Shown here one piece after another: positions 1 to 5,121 of a stretch of DNA of 8,747 nt. Under the pieces are notes generated by a model. That model saw only the letters and a list, made by a program, of their open reading frames with translations, was not told the origin of the DNA and did no database searches. Made by a program: the position numbers and the translations under genes. This DNA comes from CAZTDD01 sp964612675 (GTDB lineage: Bacteria > Hinthialibacterota > Hinthialibacteria > Hinthialibacterales > JAKPRU01), in assembly GCA_964612675.1 (NCBI GenBank), contig CAZTDD010000188.1:1-8747 (forward strand), given 5' to 3'. Numbering within the stretch: position 1 is the stretch's first letter; every line of letters starts with the position of its first letter.

Positions 1-120
1 TGATGACAGGGGTCTGTCACACACAAAGGAACGTCAGCGGATAATGCAACGTCCCCTCACCCCGGCCCTCTCCCCCCGGGAGAGGGAGAAGAGCTCTCCA
101 GACTTTTTGCGACCTCGTCA
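1..120 (+). repeat. Dispersed palindromic repeat, copy 1 (three modules)
   Basis: This is a non-coding element made of three modules. Module A (about 1-48) contains the inverted repeat TGACAG-gggt-CTGTCA at 4-19. Module B (about 53-86) is GC-rich, with a perfect 9-bp hairpin, CCCTCTCCC (66-74), loop CCC, GGGAGAGGG (78-86). Module C (101-120) reads GACTTTTTGCGACCTCGTCA. The whole block recurs in inverted orientation at 3829-3948 with about 11 differences in 120 ungapped positions by hand alignment. The left end may lie outside the window. Similar 'CCCTCACCC..CCCTCTCCC' palindromes are widespread in bacterial intergenic DNA and give spurious peptides such as PLTPALSPRERE. I define + orientation as module C lying to the right. 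Confidence 0.9.
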
Positions 121-242
121 TGCTGTAGCGTTGCGACCGTCCAAAGATTGTCTGCGAAATCGTGGATCGGATGGCTCCATGAAAATAAGCTTAAACAGGG
201 GCCGATTGTGTAGTGGGATTTATCTGTGTAAGGTAAAAACAA

Positions 243-1292
243 ATGAATCCAATACGCCTTTTTTTCACAATCGCTATTATTTCGACGATATTCGTCGTTT
301 CTCCCGCGGTACCCGACACCGTCAAGGTCAGGGACGGAAGTGTCCTAAAAGGAGAGGTTCTGCGCGTTTCCGACGGCAAATTGCTCATCAAAACCTCATT
401 TGCCGGTGAGATTCAGCTTCCGTGGACGGAAGTGGAAGAAGTCGAAACCGAGAATACACTGCCGATTCATCTCGATGACGGAAGTGTCATTCAAGGAACC
501 CTCGAAACCACGGAATCCGGCGAGGTCGAGGTCTCCTGGCAGCAAGGAGAGACGGTTTTTCCGGTCGCGCAGGAGCAAATCGTCTCAGTCAATCCCACTC
601 CACCCCCGACACCTACCCCGGCACCCACACCCGAAAAACCGGAGTGGGAAGGAAAAATCGTCGGCAACTTCTCGAAAACCGATGGAAACACCGACCTGAC
701 ATCGGTGGCCTTCACCGCCAATGGTGTCAGGAGGGCCGAGTTCGATCGAATCACGGTCAAAGCGGGGTATTACTTCACCGAAGACAAAGAAGACGAAACT
801 CGGAATGAGCAGTACGGTTCGGCGAAATACGACTACTTCATCGGTGAGAAATTCTTCAGCTACCTGAATTCTCGGGTCGACCGAGACCGAATCAGGGACC
901 TGGATCTGCGATTCACCGGTGGTGGCGGAACCGGTTACCAGTTTTACGAAACCGATACCTTCAATCTTTTTGGCGAGATTGGTCTCTCGTACGTCAACGA
1001 AGATTTCGAACTCGAAGCGGATGACGAATCCTACGCTGCGGGACGAACAGCCTACCACTTTGACTGGTGGATTCTAGAAGACCGCCTTCAATTCGTACAA
1101 GACGTCGAATTCCTTCTCGGTTTGGAAGACACGGAGGACTGGCTGGGAATCTCAACCACAACGCTTTCCTGGAAATGGGATGAATACTGGTCGTCGGATG
1201 CTTCAGTCCGATTCGATTACGACAACACACCCGCCCGCGGCCGGGACGAAGAAGACATCGCCTATATGCTGGGAATCGGACTGTCGTTTTAG
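243..1292 (+). CDS. Secreted DUF481-type outer-membrane beta-barrel protein with tandem N-terminal repeats
   Basis: The 349-residue protein opens with an export signal (basic N-terminus, hydrophobic core at about residues 6-20, SPAVP before residue 25). Residues 26-70 and 73-116 form a diverged tandem repeat, each with a DGSV(L/I)xG core (31-37 and 79-85), probably small beta domains. A Pro/Thr linker follows (118-133). Residues 134-349 are rich in alternating aromatic and acidic strands (for example GYYFTEDKEDE, FNLFGEIGLSYV, YWSSDASVRFDYDN) and end in the terminal Phe typical of outer-membrane barrels, matching the DUF481/YdiY-like family. No ligand is known for that family, so the role is unassigned. 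The ATG has a modest TAAGG about 9 bases upstream. I see no convincing promoter in 121-242. The gene sits alone, with the next same-strand gene 329 bases away. Confidence 0.82.
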   Translation: MNPIRLFFTIAIISTIFVVSPAVPDTVKVRDGSVLKGEVLRVSDGKLLIKTSFAGEIQLPWTEVEEVETENTLPIHLDDGSVIQGTLETTESGEVEVSWQQGETVFPVAQEQIVSVNPTPPPTPTPAPTPEKPEWEGKIVGNFSKTDGNTDLTSVAFTANGVRRAEFDRITVKAGYYFTEDKEDETRNEQYGSAKYDYFIGEKFFSYLNSRVDRDRIRDLDLRFTGGGGTGYQFYETDTFNLFGEIGLSYVNEDFELEADDESYAAGRTAYHFDWWILEDRLQFVQDVEFLLGLEDTEDWLGISTTTLSWKWDEYWSSDASVRFDYDNTPARGRDEEDIAYMLGIGLSF

Positions 1293-1338
1293 GTGGTGCA
1301 ATTCTCAGGACCCCTTCGACTATTTCCTACTGCCTACC

Positions 1339-1381
1339 GCTTCATCAAAAGCCTGCCAGGTCTTCTGGGCAGCGATGAAGC
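1339..1381. repeat. Long imperfect inverted repeat downstream of the DUF481 gene
   Basis: An 8-bp outer stem, GCTTCATC (1339-1346) with GATGAAGC (1374-1381), encloses a 5-bp inner stem, CTGCC (1353-1357) with GGCAG (1368-1372). The two are separated by an asymmetric interior loop (six bases against one). There is no T-run directly after it on the + strand, so it is not a textbook intrinsic terminator. It may be a 3' end structure of the barrel mRNA or a remnant of a repeat. The pairing is seen directly; the function is unknown. Confidence 0.5.
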
Positions 1382-1492
1382 CTCACACAGATGCCCGCGA
1401 ATGGAAGCCGACAACCGAGCACGGAGTAACGACACCCATGGAGCGGTAAGCAATTGTGAAACCGGCGTAGACGGTGTTTTTTTCTGATACTC

Positions 1493-1520
1493 TTGACAGA
1501 CCACGCTTTCTGGAGATAAT
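1493..1520 (+). promoter_or_regulatory. Sigma70-type promoter for the NYN gene
   Basis: A perfect -35 TTGACA (1493-1498) and a GATAAT -10 (1515-1520, 5 of 6 matches to TATAAT) are separated by 16 bases. Transcription would begin near 1527, leaving a leader of about 95 nucleotides before the ATG at 1622. It is preceded by a T-rich stretch (1477-1483). This is the closest match to the bacterial housekeeping promoter consensus that I see in the window. Confidence 0.65.
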
Positions 1521-1541
1521 TGCAGTGAAGGTAACACCCCG

Positions 1542-1603
1542 CCCGTAGCACGCTACGGGTCCACGGCCGCTCGGGCGAGATCCCAAGCGGCTGTTGCTTT
1601 TTT
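1542..1603 (+). promoter_or_regulatory. Structured leader: palindrome plus terminator-like hairpin before the NYN gene
   Basis: The predicted leader contains a perfect palindromic stem, CCCGTAGC (1542-1549), AC, GCTACGGG (1552-1559). A second hairpin follows: GCCGCT (1566-1571), mismatch, GGG (1573-1575), loop, CCC (1582-1584), mismatch, AGCGGC (1586-1591). Six T residues (1598-1603) follow after a six-base spacer. The ribosome binding site GAGGAG (1605-1610) comes immediately after. The arrangement could be an attenuator, or the end of a short RNA of about 75 nucleotides from the 1493-1520 promoter. The 2-nt loop of the first palindrome also suits a protein-binding site. The T-run is not directly attached to the stem, which weakens the terminator reading. 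Confidence 0.45.
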
Positions 1604-1621
1604 AGAGGAGAAACCACATCC

Positions 1622-2302
1622 ATGCCCTCCAAGGTATTGCGGACTTTTGTGTACGTGGACGGATTCAACTTCTACCACGGTTGCGTGAGACACACGCCTT
1701 ATAAATGGGTCGATTTCAGAAAACTGTGTTGTTTGATCCTCAAGCCGTACAACCGGATTGACCGGATACGCTATTTCACTGCCCTCGTGAAAGGTACAAC
1801 GGATCGCGACGCACCAAGGCGACAGAGAGTCTTCCTGAGTGCCTTGGAAACACTGCCTGAAATCACAATACATTACGGGATGTTTTTGGAATCACGGGCA
1901 ATATTTCCGCTTGCTGCTCAGCCGGACAAACGAGTTAGGGTAATCAAGACCGAGGAAAAGGGCTCAGATGTCAATCTAGCCAGTTATCTGCTTCTTGACG
2001 CTTTCCATGACAGCTACGACGTTGCGGTCGTTGTCAGCAATGATTCCGATTTGGCGGAGCCAATTCGTATGGTAAAGAAGGAATTTGAGAAACCGGTCGT
2101 TATCGTCTATCCAGTAAGTAATCCGGGTCGACGGACCTCTCAAGAACTGAAATCGATTGGCAGCTCAAATATCCATTTAAGACAGCAACATCTGATGAAG
2201 GCACAGTTTCCCGACAAGATACCCGGGACGGATCTTACCAAGCCCAAACCCTGGCGACTTACGGACGGAGGAGATGGTCCGCATCCCCGTCGGCATCGCT
2301 AG
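1622..2302 (+). CDS. NYN-domain (LabA/DUF88-like, PIN-fold) putative ribonuclease
   Basis: The 226-residue protein carries the hallmark acidic positions of the NYN family. YVDGFNFYHG supplies D13 and N16, KGSDVNLASYLLLDAF supplies D116, and VVVSNDSDLAEPI supplies D141 and D143. In this fold the conserved aspartates bind metal in a PIN/FEN-like nuclease centre, so cleavage of RNA is the likely activity; the target is unknown. The C-terminal 30 residues are basic and low-complexity (PKPWRLTDGGDG, then PHPRRHR), probably a flexible tail. Some databases label relatives as 6-hydroxy-3-succinoylpyridine hydroxylase by homology transfer, which I would not adopt. GAGGAG lies 11 bases before the ATG, slightly far. 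The gene has its own promoter and structured leader and converges on the glycosyltransferase 39 bases away, so it appears monocistronic. Confidence 0.85.
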   Translation: MPSKVLRTFVYVDGFNFYHGCVRHTPYKWVDFRKLCCLILKPYNRIDRIRYFTALVKGTTDRDAPRRQRVFLSALETLPEITIHYGMFLESRAIFPLAAQPDKRVRVIKTEEKGSDVNLASYLLLDAFHDSYDVAVVVSNDSDLAEPIRMVKKEFEKPVVIVYPVSNPGRRTSQELKSIGSSNIHLRQQHLMKAQFPDKIPGTDLTKPKPWRLTDGGDGPHPRRHR

Positions 2303-2308
2303 CACAAC

Positions 2309-2330
2309 ATGCGCTAAAGGACTTACGCAT
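2309..2330. terminator. Possible bidirectional hairpin between convergent genes
   Basis: ATGCG (2309-2313) and CGCAT (2326-2330) pair, with TAA/TTA continuing the stem inside after a bulged C, around an AGGAC loop. It sits in the 39-base gap between the convergent NYN and glycosyltransferase genes, where a shared terminator is expected. The stem is AT-rich and T-runs are weak on both strands. Confidence 0.3.
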
Positions 2331-2341
2331 TTACTTCCCGC

Positions 2342-3484
2342 CTACAGCCTCCCAGCGATTGCCTCGTGAAACACCCGCCAGGTCTTTTCTGCGGCGGTCT
2401 CCCATGAAAATCGCCGAACGTTTTCTCTTCCCTTCCCGACATAGTCCTCCCGCAAAGCTGAATCGTCCAGAAACCGCAAGACAGCTTCGGCAATGCCTTC
2501 CGTGTTGTTGGGAGAAACATATCTTGCCGCATCTCCGCCGATCTCCGGGAGTGAGCCGGCCTCGGACGTAACGACCGGTGTTCCACACGCCATCGCCTCC
2601 AGCACCGGCAAACCGAACCCTTCATACAAACTCGGAAATAAAAAAACAGCCGCGTTTCGATACAGCACCCGCAGGGTCCCGTCGTCGGCATCGTCCAGCC
2701 AAAGAACATTCCTTCGCCGTCGGATCATGTAAGCAATGTCTTCGCTCAGCCAGCCGGGCGATCCCACAATGAGAAGCTGTACATCCTGACGCTGCTGCTG
2801 GATCCGATTGAATGCTTTGAGTACCGTCGAATAGTTCTTCCGGGGCTCTACTGTGCCGACGGTCAAGATAAAAAGCGACTGGAGACCAAGAGCATGAAGG
2901 AGGCGTGACTCTTCATCGCTTTCCGGTTCTTCGAAAAAGAAAGGGTTCACGGCCTCATGGACCACGTTGACCCGTTTGGGGTCGCCATCCAACAACTCGA
3001 CAATATCTTGTGACGTGGACTCGGAAACACCGATGATTCGGTCCGCAACGCGAACGGATCGCCCGAGCGCCGCCTGCCAATACCATCGATACTTGACAGG
3101 CTGGATCTGAGGAAAGCGCAGGAAACCGAGATCGTGAACGGTCACGACCTTCGGGATATCGAGAAACCAAGGGACGACGGAAAGTGGCGAAAAGAAAAGA
3201 TCCAGATTCCGCCGGGCCGCGAACGGCAGTAAAACGTGATCCCACAATGGTCGGATCAACATCGGAGACGGGCACCAGAGGGGCCGAACACTGACCTGAT
3301 CCGGTGTCCCAATGGACTCAACGACCGTGGGATCGATACGACGATGCGAGAAGAGTGTCAGCCGCGATGCCGGTCGAGCAAGCAGCATGTGCTTCAGAAG
3401 AAGCCGGGTGTACACCGCTACACCCGTGTGCCTTTCCGCCAGAACCCGCGCATCCACCCCGACATGAAAGGTTCTTTCCCACAT
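2342..3484 (-). CDS. Glycosyltransferase family 4 (GT-B fold)
   Basis: The 380-residue length is normal for GT4 enzymes, which transfer a sugar from a nucleotide-sugar donor with retention of configuration, typically for polysaccharide, LPS or capsule assembly on the cytoplasmic side. The N-terminal Rossmann half begins VGVDARVL..RHTGVAVYTRLLL (8-30) and includes VVTVHDLGFLRFP (113-125) and RIIGVSESTSQDIV (149-162). The donor-binding half starts with TVGTVEPRKN (208-217), giving the conserved R215-K216 pair. It continues with FPSLYEGFGLPVLEAMACG, whose E288 and E296 form the E-X7-E motif, then GTPVVTSEAGSLPEIGGDA. GGAGAG (complement of 3494-3499) lies 9 bases before the ATG. It resembles mannosyl- and rhamnosyl-type GT4 proteins, but donor and acceptor cannot be read from sequence. 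It is divergent from the small membrane protein gene at 3582, with 97 bases between them. Confidence 0.93.
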   Translation of the reverse strand: MWERTFHVGVDARVLAERHTGVAVYTRLLLKHMLLARPASRLTLFSHRRIDPTVVESIGTPDQVSVRPLWCPSPMLIRPLWDHVLLPFAARRNLDLFFSPLSVVPWFLDIPKVVTVHDLGFLRFPQIQPVKYRWYWQAALGRSVRVADRIIGVSESTSQDIVELLDGDPKRVNVVHEAVNPFFFEEPESDEESRLLHALGLQSLFILTVGTVEPRKNYSTVLKAFNRIQQQRQDVQLLIVGSPGWLSEDIAYMIRRRRNVLWLDDADDGTLRVLYRNAAVFLFPSLYEGFGLPVLEAMACGTPVVTSEAGSLPEIGGDAARYVSPNNTEGIAEAVLRFLDDSALREDYVGKGRENVRRFSWETAAEKTWRVFHEAIAGRL

Positions 3485-3581
3485 AACCGATTTCTCTCCA
3501 GATACGTTGAATCCGAATGCACGTTAATCTAGGATTCTAAACAAGGATTCCAAGACTTCCCCTGGTTCTACGGAGACCGTT

Positions 3582-3743
3582 ATGGCTCAAAATCAAGAAA
3601 TGCCTCAAGACATCCAACAGAAAAACGAAGAGGGAACGCCGCCGGAACCGTACGGGTGGGAGTTTCACAAAATCCCACTCGCAATCGCCTTTGTCCTGAC
3701 ACTCCTCTTTTACGCATTTGTGTTTTTCTTCATTCACTTCTGA
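3582..3743 (+). CDS. Small single-pass membrane protein (53 aa), unknown function
   Basis: This short gene reads MAQNQEMPQDIQQ, then a polar stretch to PPEPYGWEFHK, then one hydrophobic segment (about residues 31-53, IPLAIAFVLTLLFYAFVFF and on to IHF) ending at TGA. A charged, proline-containing N-terminus of about 30 residues followed by a C-terminal anchor predicts a tail-anchored inner-membrane protein. Support for being real: a GGAG sequence (3572-3575) six bases before the ATG, a clear soluble/membrane division, and an intrinsic terminator right after the stop. Size and form recall small accessory subunits of membrane complexes (for example CcoQ-like proteins), but no partner gene is present and I do not recognise the family. 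A poor promoter match, TTGAAT (3507-3512) with TAGGAT (3530-3535), lies upstream. An antisense open frame over the same bases is a shadow. Confidence 0.72.
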   Translation: MAQNQEMPQDIQQKNEEGTPPEPYGWEFHKIPLAIAFVLTLLFYAFVFFFIHF

Positions 3744-3748
3744 TTCGG

Positions 3749-3773
3749 GCAACCGCTTTTGGGTTGCAGTTTT
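3749..3773 (+). terminator. Intrinsic terminator of the small membrane protein gene
   Basis: GCAACC (3749-3754) pairs with GGTTGC (3762-3767) around a 7-base loop, followed by AG and TTTT (3770-3773). It begins 5 bases after the stop codon of the 53-residue gene and precedes the repeat patch. Confidence 0.6.
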
Positions 3774-3828
3774 GGTGTCCCGGCATGAAGTCGTACTATC
3801 ACGGTAACCTCACCTGAGTTTTTGATTT

Positions 3829-3948
3829 TGACGGGGCCGCAAAAAGTCCGGAGCAGTCTTCTCCCTCTCCCACTGGGAGAGGGCCGGGGTGAGGGGACCT
3901 TGCATTATCCGCTGACGTTCCTTTCTGTGTGACAGACCCCTGTCATCA
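3829..3948 (-). repeat. Dispersed palindromic repeat, copy 2 (inverted partner of copy 1)
   Basis: The reverse complement matches 1-120 across all three modules with about 11 substitutions and no gap. Module C occupies 3829-3848. The module B hairpin is CCCTCTCCC (3863-3871), loop ACT, GGGAGAGGG (3875-3883). Module A runs from about 3901 to 3948, with the TGACAG/CTGTCA inverted repeat at 3930-3945. Differences cluster in the hairpin loop and the spacer between modules B and C, while the 9-bp stem is unchanged. Homology with copy 1 can only be followed to 3948 because copy 1 reaches the window edge. Confidence 0.9.
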
Positions 3949-4020
3949 TCCGAACCCTTTGCCGCTGATTCATTTGCTGTCTCTGGTGAATACACAAGAT
4001 AATCATACTACGCGAATCCA

Positions 4021-4105
4021 ATGCAATGATCGCCCTCACCCTAACCCTCTCCCGGGGGGAGAGGGTACCTCCGCCGCCAATTTCGGACTTTTTGCGGCGG
4101 CGTCA
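4021..4105 (+). repeat. Dispersed palindromic repeat, copy 3 (modules B and C)
   Basis: This copy lacks module A but retains its junction (AATGCAA at about 4020-4026). The module B hairpin is CCCTCTCCC (4045-4053), loop GGG, GGGAGAGGG (4057-4065). A different spacer leads to module C, GACTTTTTGCGGCGGCGTCA (4086-4105). Its flanking text reads CCCTCACCCTAACCCTC in place of the CCGGCCCTC of copies 1 and 2, so it belongs to a second subtype. Confidence 0.85.
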
Positions 4106-4110
4106 AATTC

Positions 4111-4131
4111 TCACGGTGCTGCAAAAAGTCC
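4111..4131 (-). repeat. Solo module C, head-to-head with copy 3
   Basis: The reverse complement of 4111-4130 reads GACTTTTTGCAGCACCGTGA, a variant of the module C consensus. It faces the module C of copy 3 with only five bases between (4106-4110). The pair forms an inverted repeat with an 11-bp perfect arm, GGACTTTTTGC (4085-4095) and GCAAAAAGTCC (4121-4131). No module B accompanies it. Confidence 0.75.
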
Positions 4132-4244
4132 GCTGTATGGTGTGGGCGATTGGTAGGGTGGATCTGGAGACGATTCGGGTGGGGTTGATAAGTTCAATCC
4201 TGCCTCTCTTGATATCCATAGGCCAAAAAGCACGTAACACGATA

Positions 4245-4274
4245 TTGACTTTCGTGGCACCATGGTGCTACCAT
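4245..4274 (+). promoter_or_regulatory. Candidate promoter with a palindromic operator in the spacer
   Basis: TTGACT (4245-4250, 5 of 6 matches) is followed after 18 bases by TACCAT (4269-4274, 4 of 6). The spacer holds a perfect 12-bp palindrome, GCACCATGGTGC (4257-4268). It lies about 40 bases before the start of the secreted protein gene. A dyad between -35 and -10 is the placement used by MerR-type activators and by some repressors. The -10 is weak, so the promoter call is moderate; the palindrome itself is certain. Between 3949 and 4311 I find no gene, only repeats and this site. Confidence 0.45.
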
Positions 4275-4311
4275 CTTCTAAATCGTAGCATACGAAGCAG
4301 GAGGAAAAACA

Positions 4312-5121
4312 GTGAAAATCACAAAGTGTTTACTCGGTTTGTCGTTATCCGTTTGCCTTTTGTCTCAGGCATGGGCTGCAGACACAATGTGGGAACTGCA
4401 AGCAGTGAACGAGGATGGAACCGGCACCCATCCGAAAGTCGGTGCTGCTCCTGAGGAGGCCAACAAAGTTGTCGTTGAAGGGATTTCTCTGGCTTCCACT
4501 GGAGAGATCGATATGCCGGACTCCGAGGGATTCGCGTGGTTCTCGCTGTGGCTGCAGGCGGATGCACCGCGCGGAGGCATTCAGGTCTGGAGTGGACCGT
4601 GGAACATCGCCGCCTGGCAAAACCTATCCGTTCAGGCGGGCGACCGGGTACGTGTTGAAGGCTGGGTCGCGAATCACAACGGAAAAGTCTTCATCAATGA
4701 CCGTCACAGCGTCCCGGTGATGTGGAGTATGGAAGTTCTGTCGCACGGAGCAATGCCCGAACCCGAGCTGATTTCGAGTATCGCCGCCTGCAACTTCTTC
4801 GATCCGACACGGGAAGCGGGAGGGGAGCGATATCAAACCCGTTGGGTTCGAATCAATGGTGTAGAAATCCAATCCGGCGAATGGGGCCCAGGGAATGAAC
4901 TAATCATCACGGATTCTTCCGGAGAGGAACTCACCATGCTGTTGGCGGCTCCGGGGAATTTCGACGCGGTAACTCCGCCGACCGGCGGTTTCGACGTTGT
5001 AGGGATTTTCGACCAAGAAGATCCCGAATTGCCGTATCATGAGAACTATCGAATCTGGGTAAAGAACACCGAAGGAATTATTCCTCCTTCTGATGTGGGG
5101 TTCTGGGATCTATACCAATGA
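4312..5121 (+). CDS. Secreted protein with two OB-fold-like beta domains, unknown function
   Basis: The 269-residue protein starts at GTG (4312), chosen because AGGAGG (4299-4304) lies 7 bases upstream and the frame opens directly into a signal peptide, MKITKCLLGLSLSVCLLSQ followed by AWA|AD (cleavage near residue 22-23). C15 is preceded by LSV, so no proper lipobox is present. The mature part looks like two beta domains. Residues about 50-145 contain GIQVWSGPWN and VQAGDRVRVEGWVANHNGKVFI, a pattern typical of OB-fold proteins. Residues about 150-256 contain RWVRINGVEIQSGEW, NELIITDSSGEELTMLL and FDVVGIFDQED. DUF5689-like secreted proteins have this style, but I cannot name the family with certainty. 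It overlaps the prepilin gene by ATGA, so the two are probably translated together at the cell surface. Confidence 0.75.
   Translation: MKITKCLLGLSLSVCLLSQAWAADTMWELQAVNEDGTGTHPKVGAAPEEANKVVVEGISLASTGEIDMPDSEGFAWFSLWLQADAPRGGIQVWSGPWNIAAWQNLSVQAGDRVRVEGWVANHNGKVFINDRHSVPVMWSMEVLSHGAMPEPELISSIAACNFFDPTREAGGERYQTRWVRINGVEIQSGEWGPGNELIITDSSGEELTMLLAAPGNFDAVTPPTGGFDVVGIFDQEDPELPYHENYRIWVKNTEGIIPPSDVGFWDLYQ

Larger units (their letters stand above)
1293..1621. other. Intergenic region without a convincing gene
   Basis: Between the barrel gene and the NYN gene I find no supportable coding region. The open frame starting GTG at 1293 has no ribosome binding site of its own and no recognisable protein features. 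The region holds a long imperfect hairpin (1339-1381). It also holds a short 4-bp stem ACCG/CGGT (1461-1475) followed by seven T residues (1477-1483), which could be a weak terminator for the upstream gene. A sigma70-like promoter (1493-1520) and two further hairpins (1542-1559, 1566-1591) sit before the NYN start. Confidence 0.7.

Noticed and set aside
44..409. Open frame of 121 residues beginning in the left repeat
   Set aside because: Its N-terminus is the known spurious repeat translation (PLTPALSPRERE type), and it overlaps the well-supported DUF481 gene in another frame.
585..1058. 157-residue - strand frame inside the DUF481 gene
   Set aside because: Antisense shadow of the barrel coding sequence with no start signals.
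1293..1487. Open frame starting at GTG right after the DUF481 stop
   Set aside because: No ribosome binding site of its own, no domain or membrane features, and it runs through a hairpin; treated as chance.
3537..3752. 71-residue open frame antisense to the small membrane protein
   Set aside because: It has no ribosome binding site and a mixed charged composition. The + strand frame has a site, a membrane anchor and a terminator.
1..3948. Composite transposon bounded by the inverted repeats
   Set aside because: No transposase or recombinase lies inside, and related repeat copies occur elsewhere in the window, so dispersed repeats are the simpler account.
4021..4131. CRISPR array or tandem repeat in the repeat patch
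   Set aside because: Copies are in mixed orientation with irregular spacing and there is no regular spacer pattern or cas gene.
4345..4360. Lipoprotein signal around C15 of the secreted protein
   Set aside because: The residues before the Cys are LSV, so -1 is Val and not Gly/Ala/Ser, and a normal AWA|AD signal peptidase I site lies downstream.
3810..4454. Several open frames across the repeat patch on both strands
   Set aside because: Each translates repeat modules (PLTPALSQWERE, ALTLTLSRGERV), lacks a ribosome binding site, and the longest runs out of frame into the secreted protein gene.
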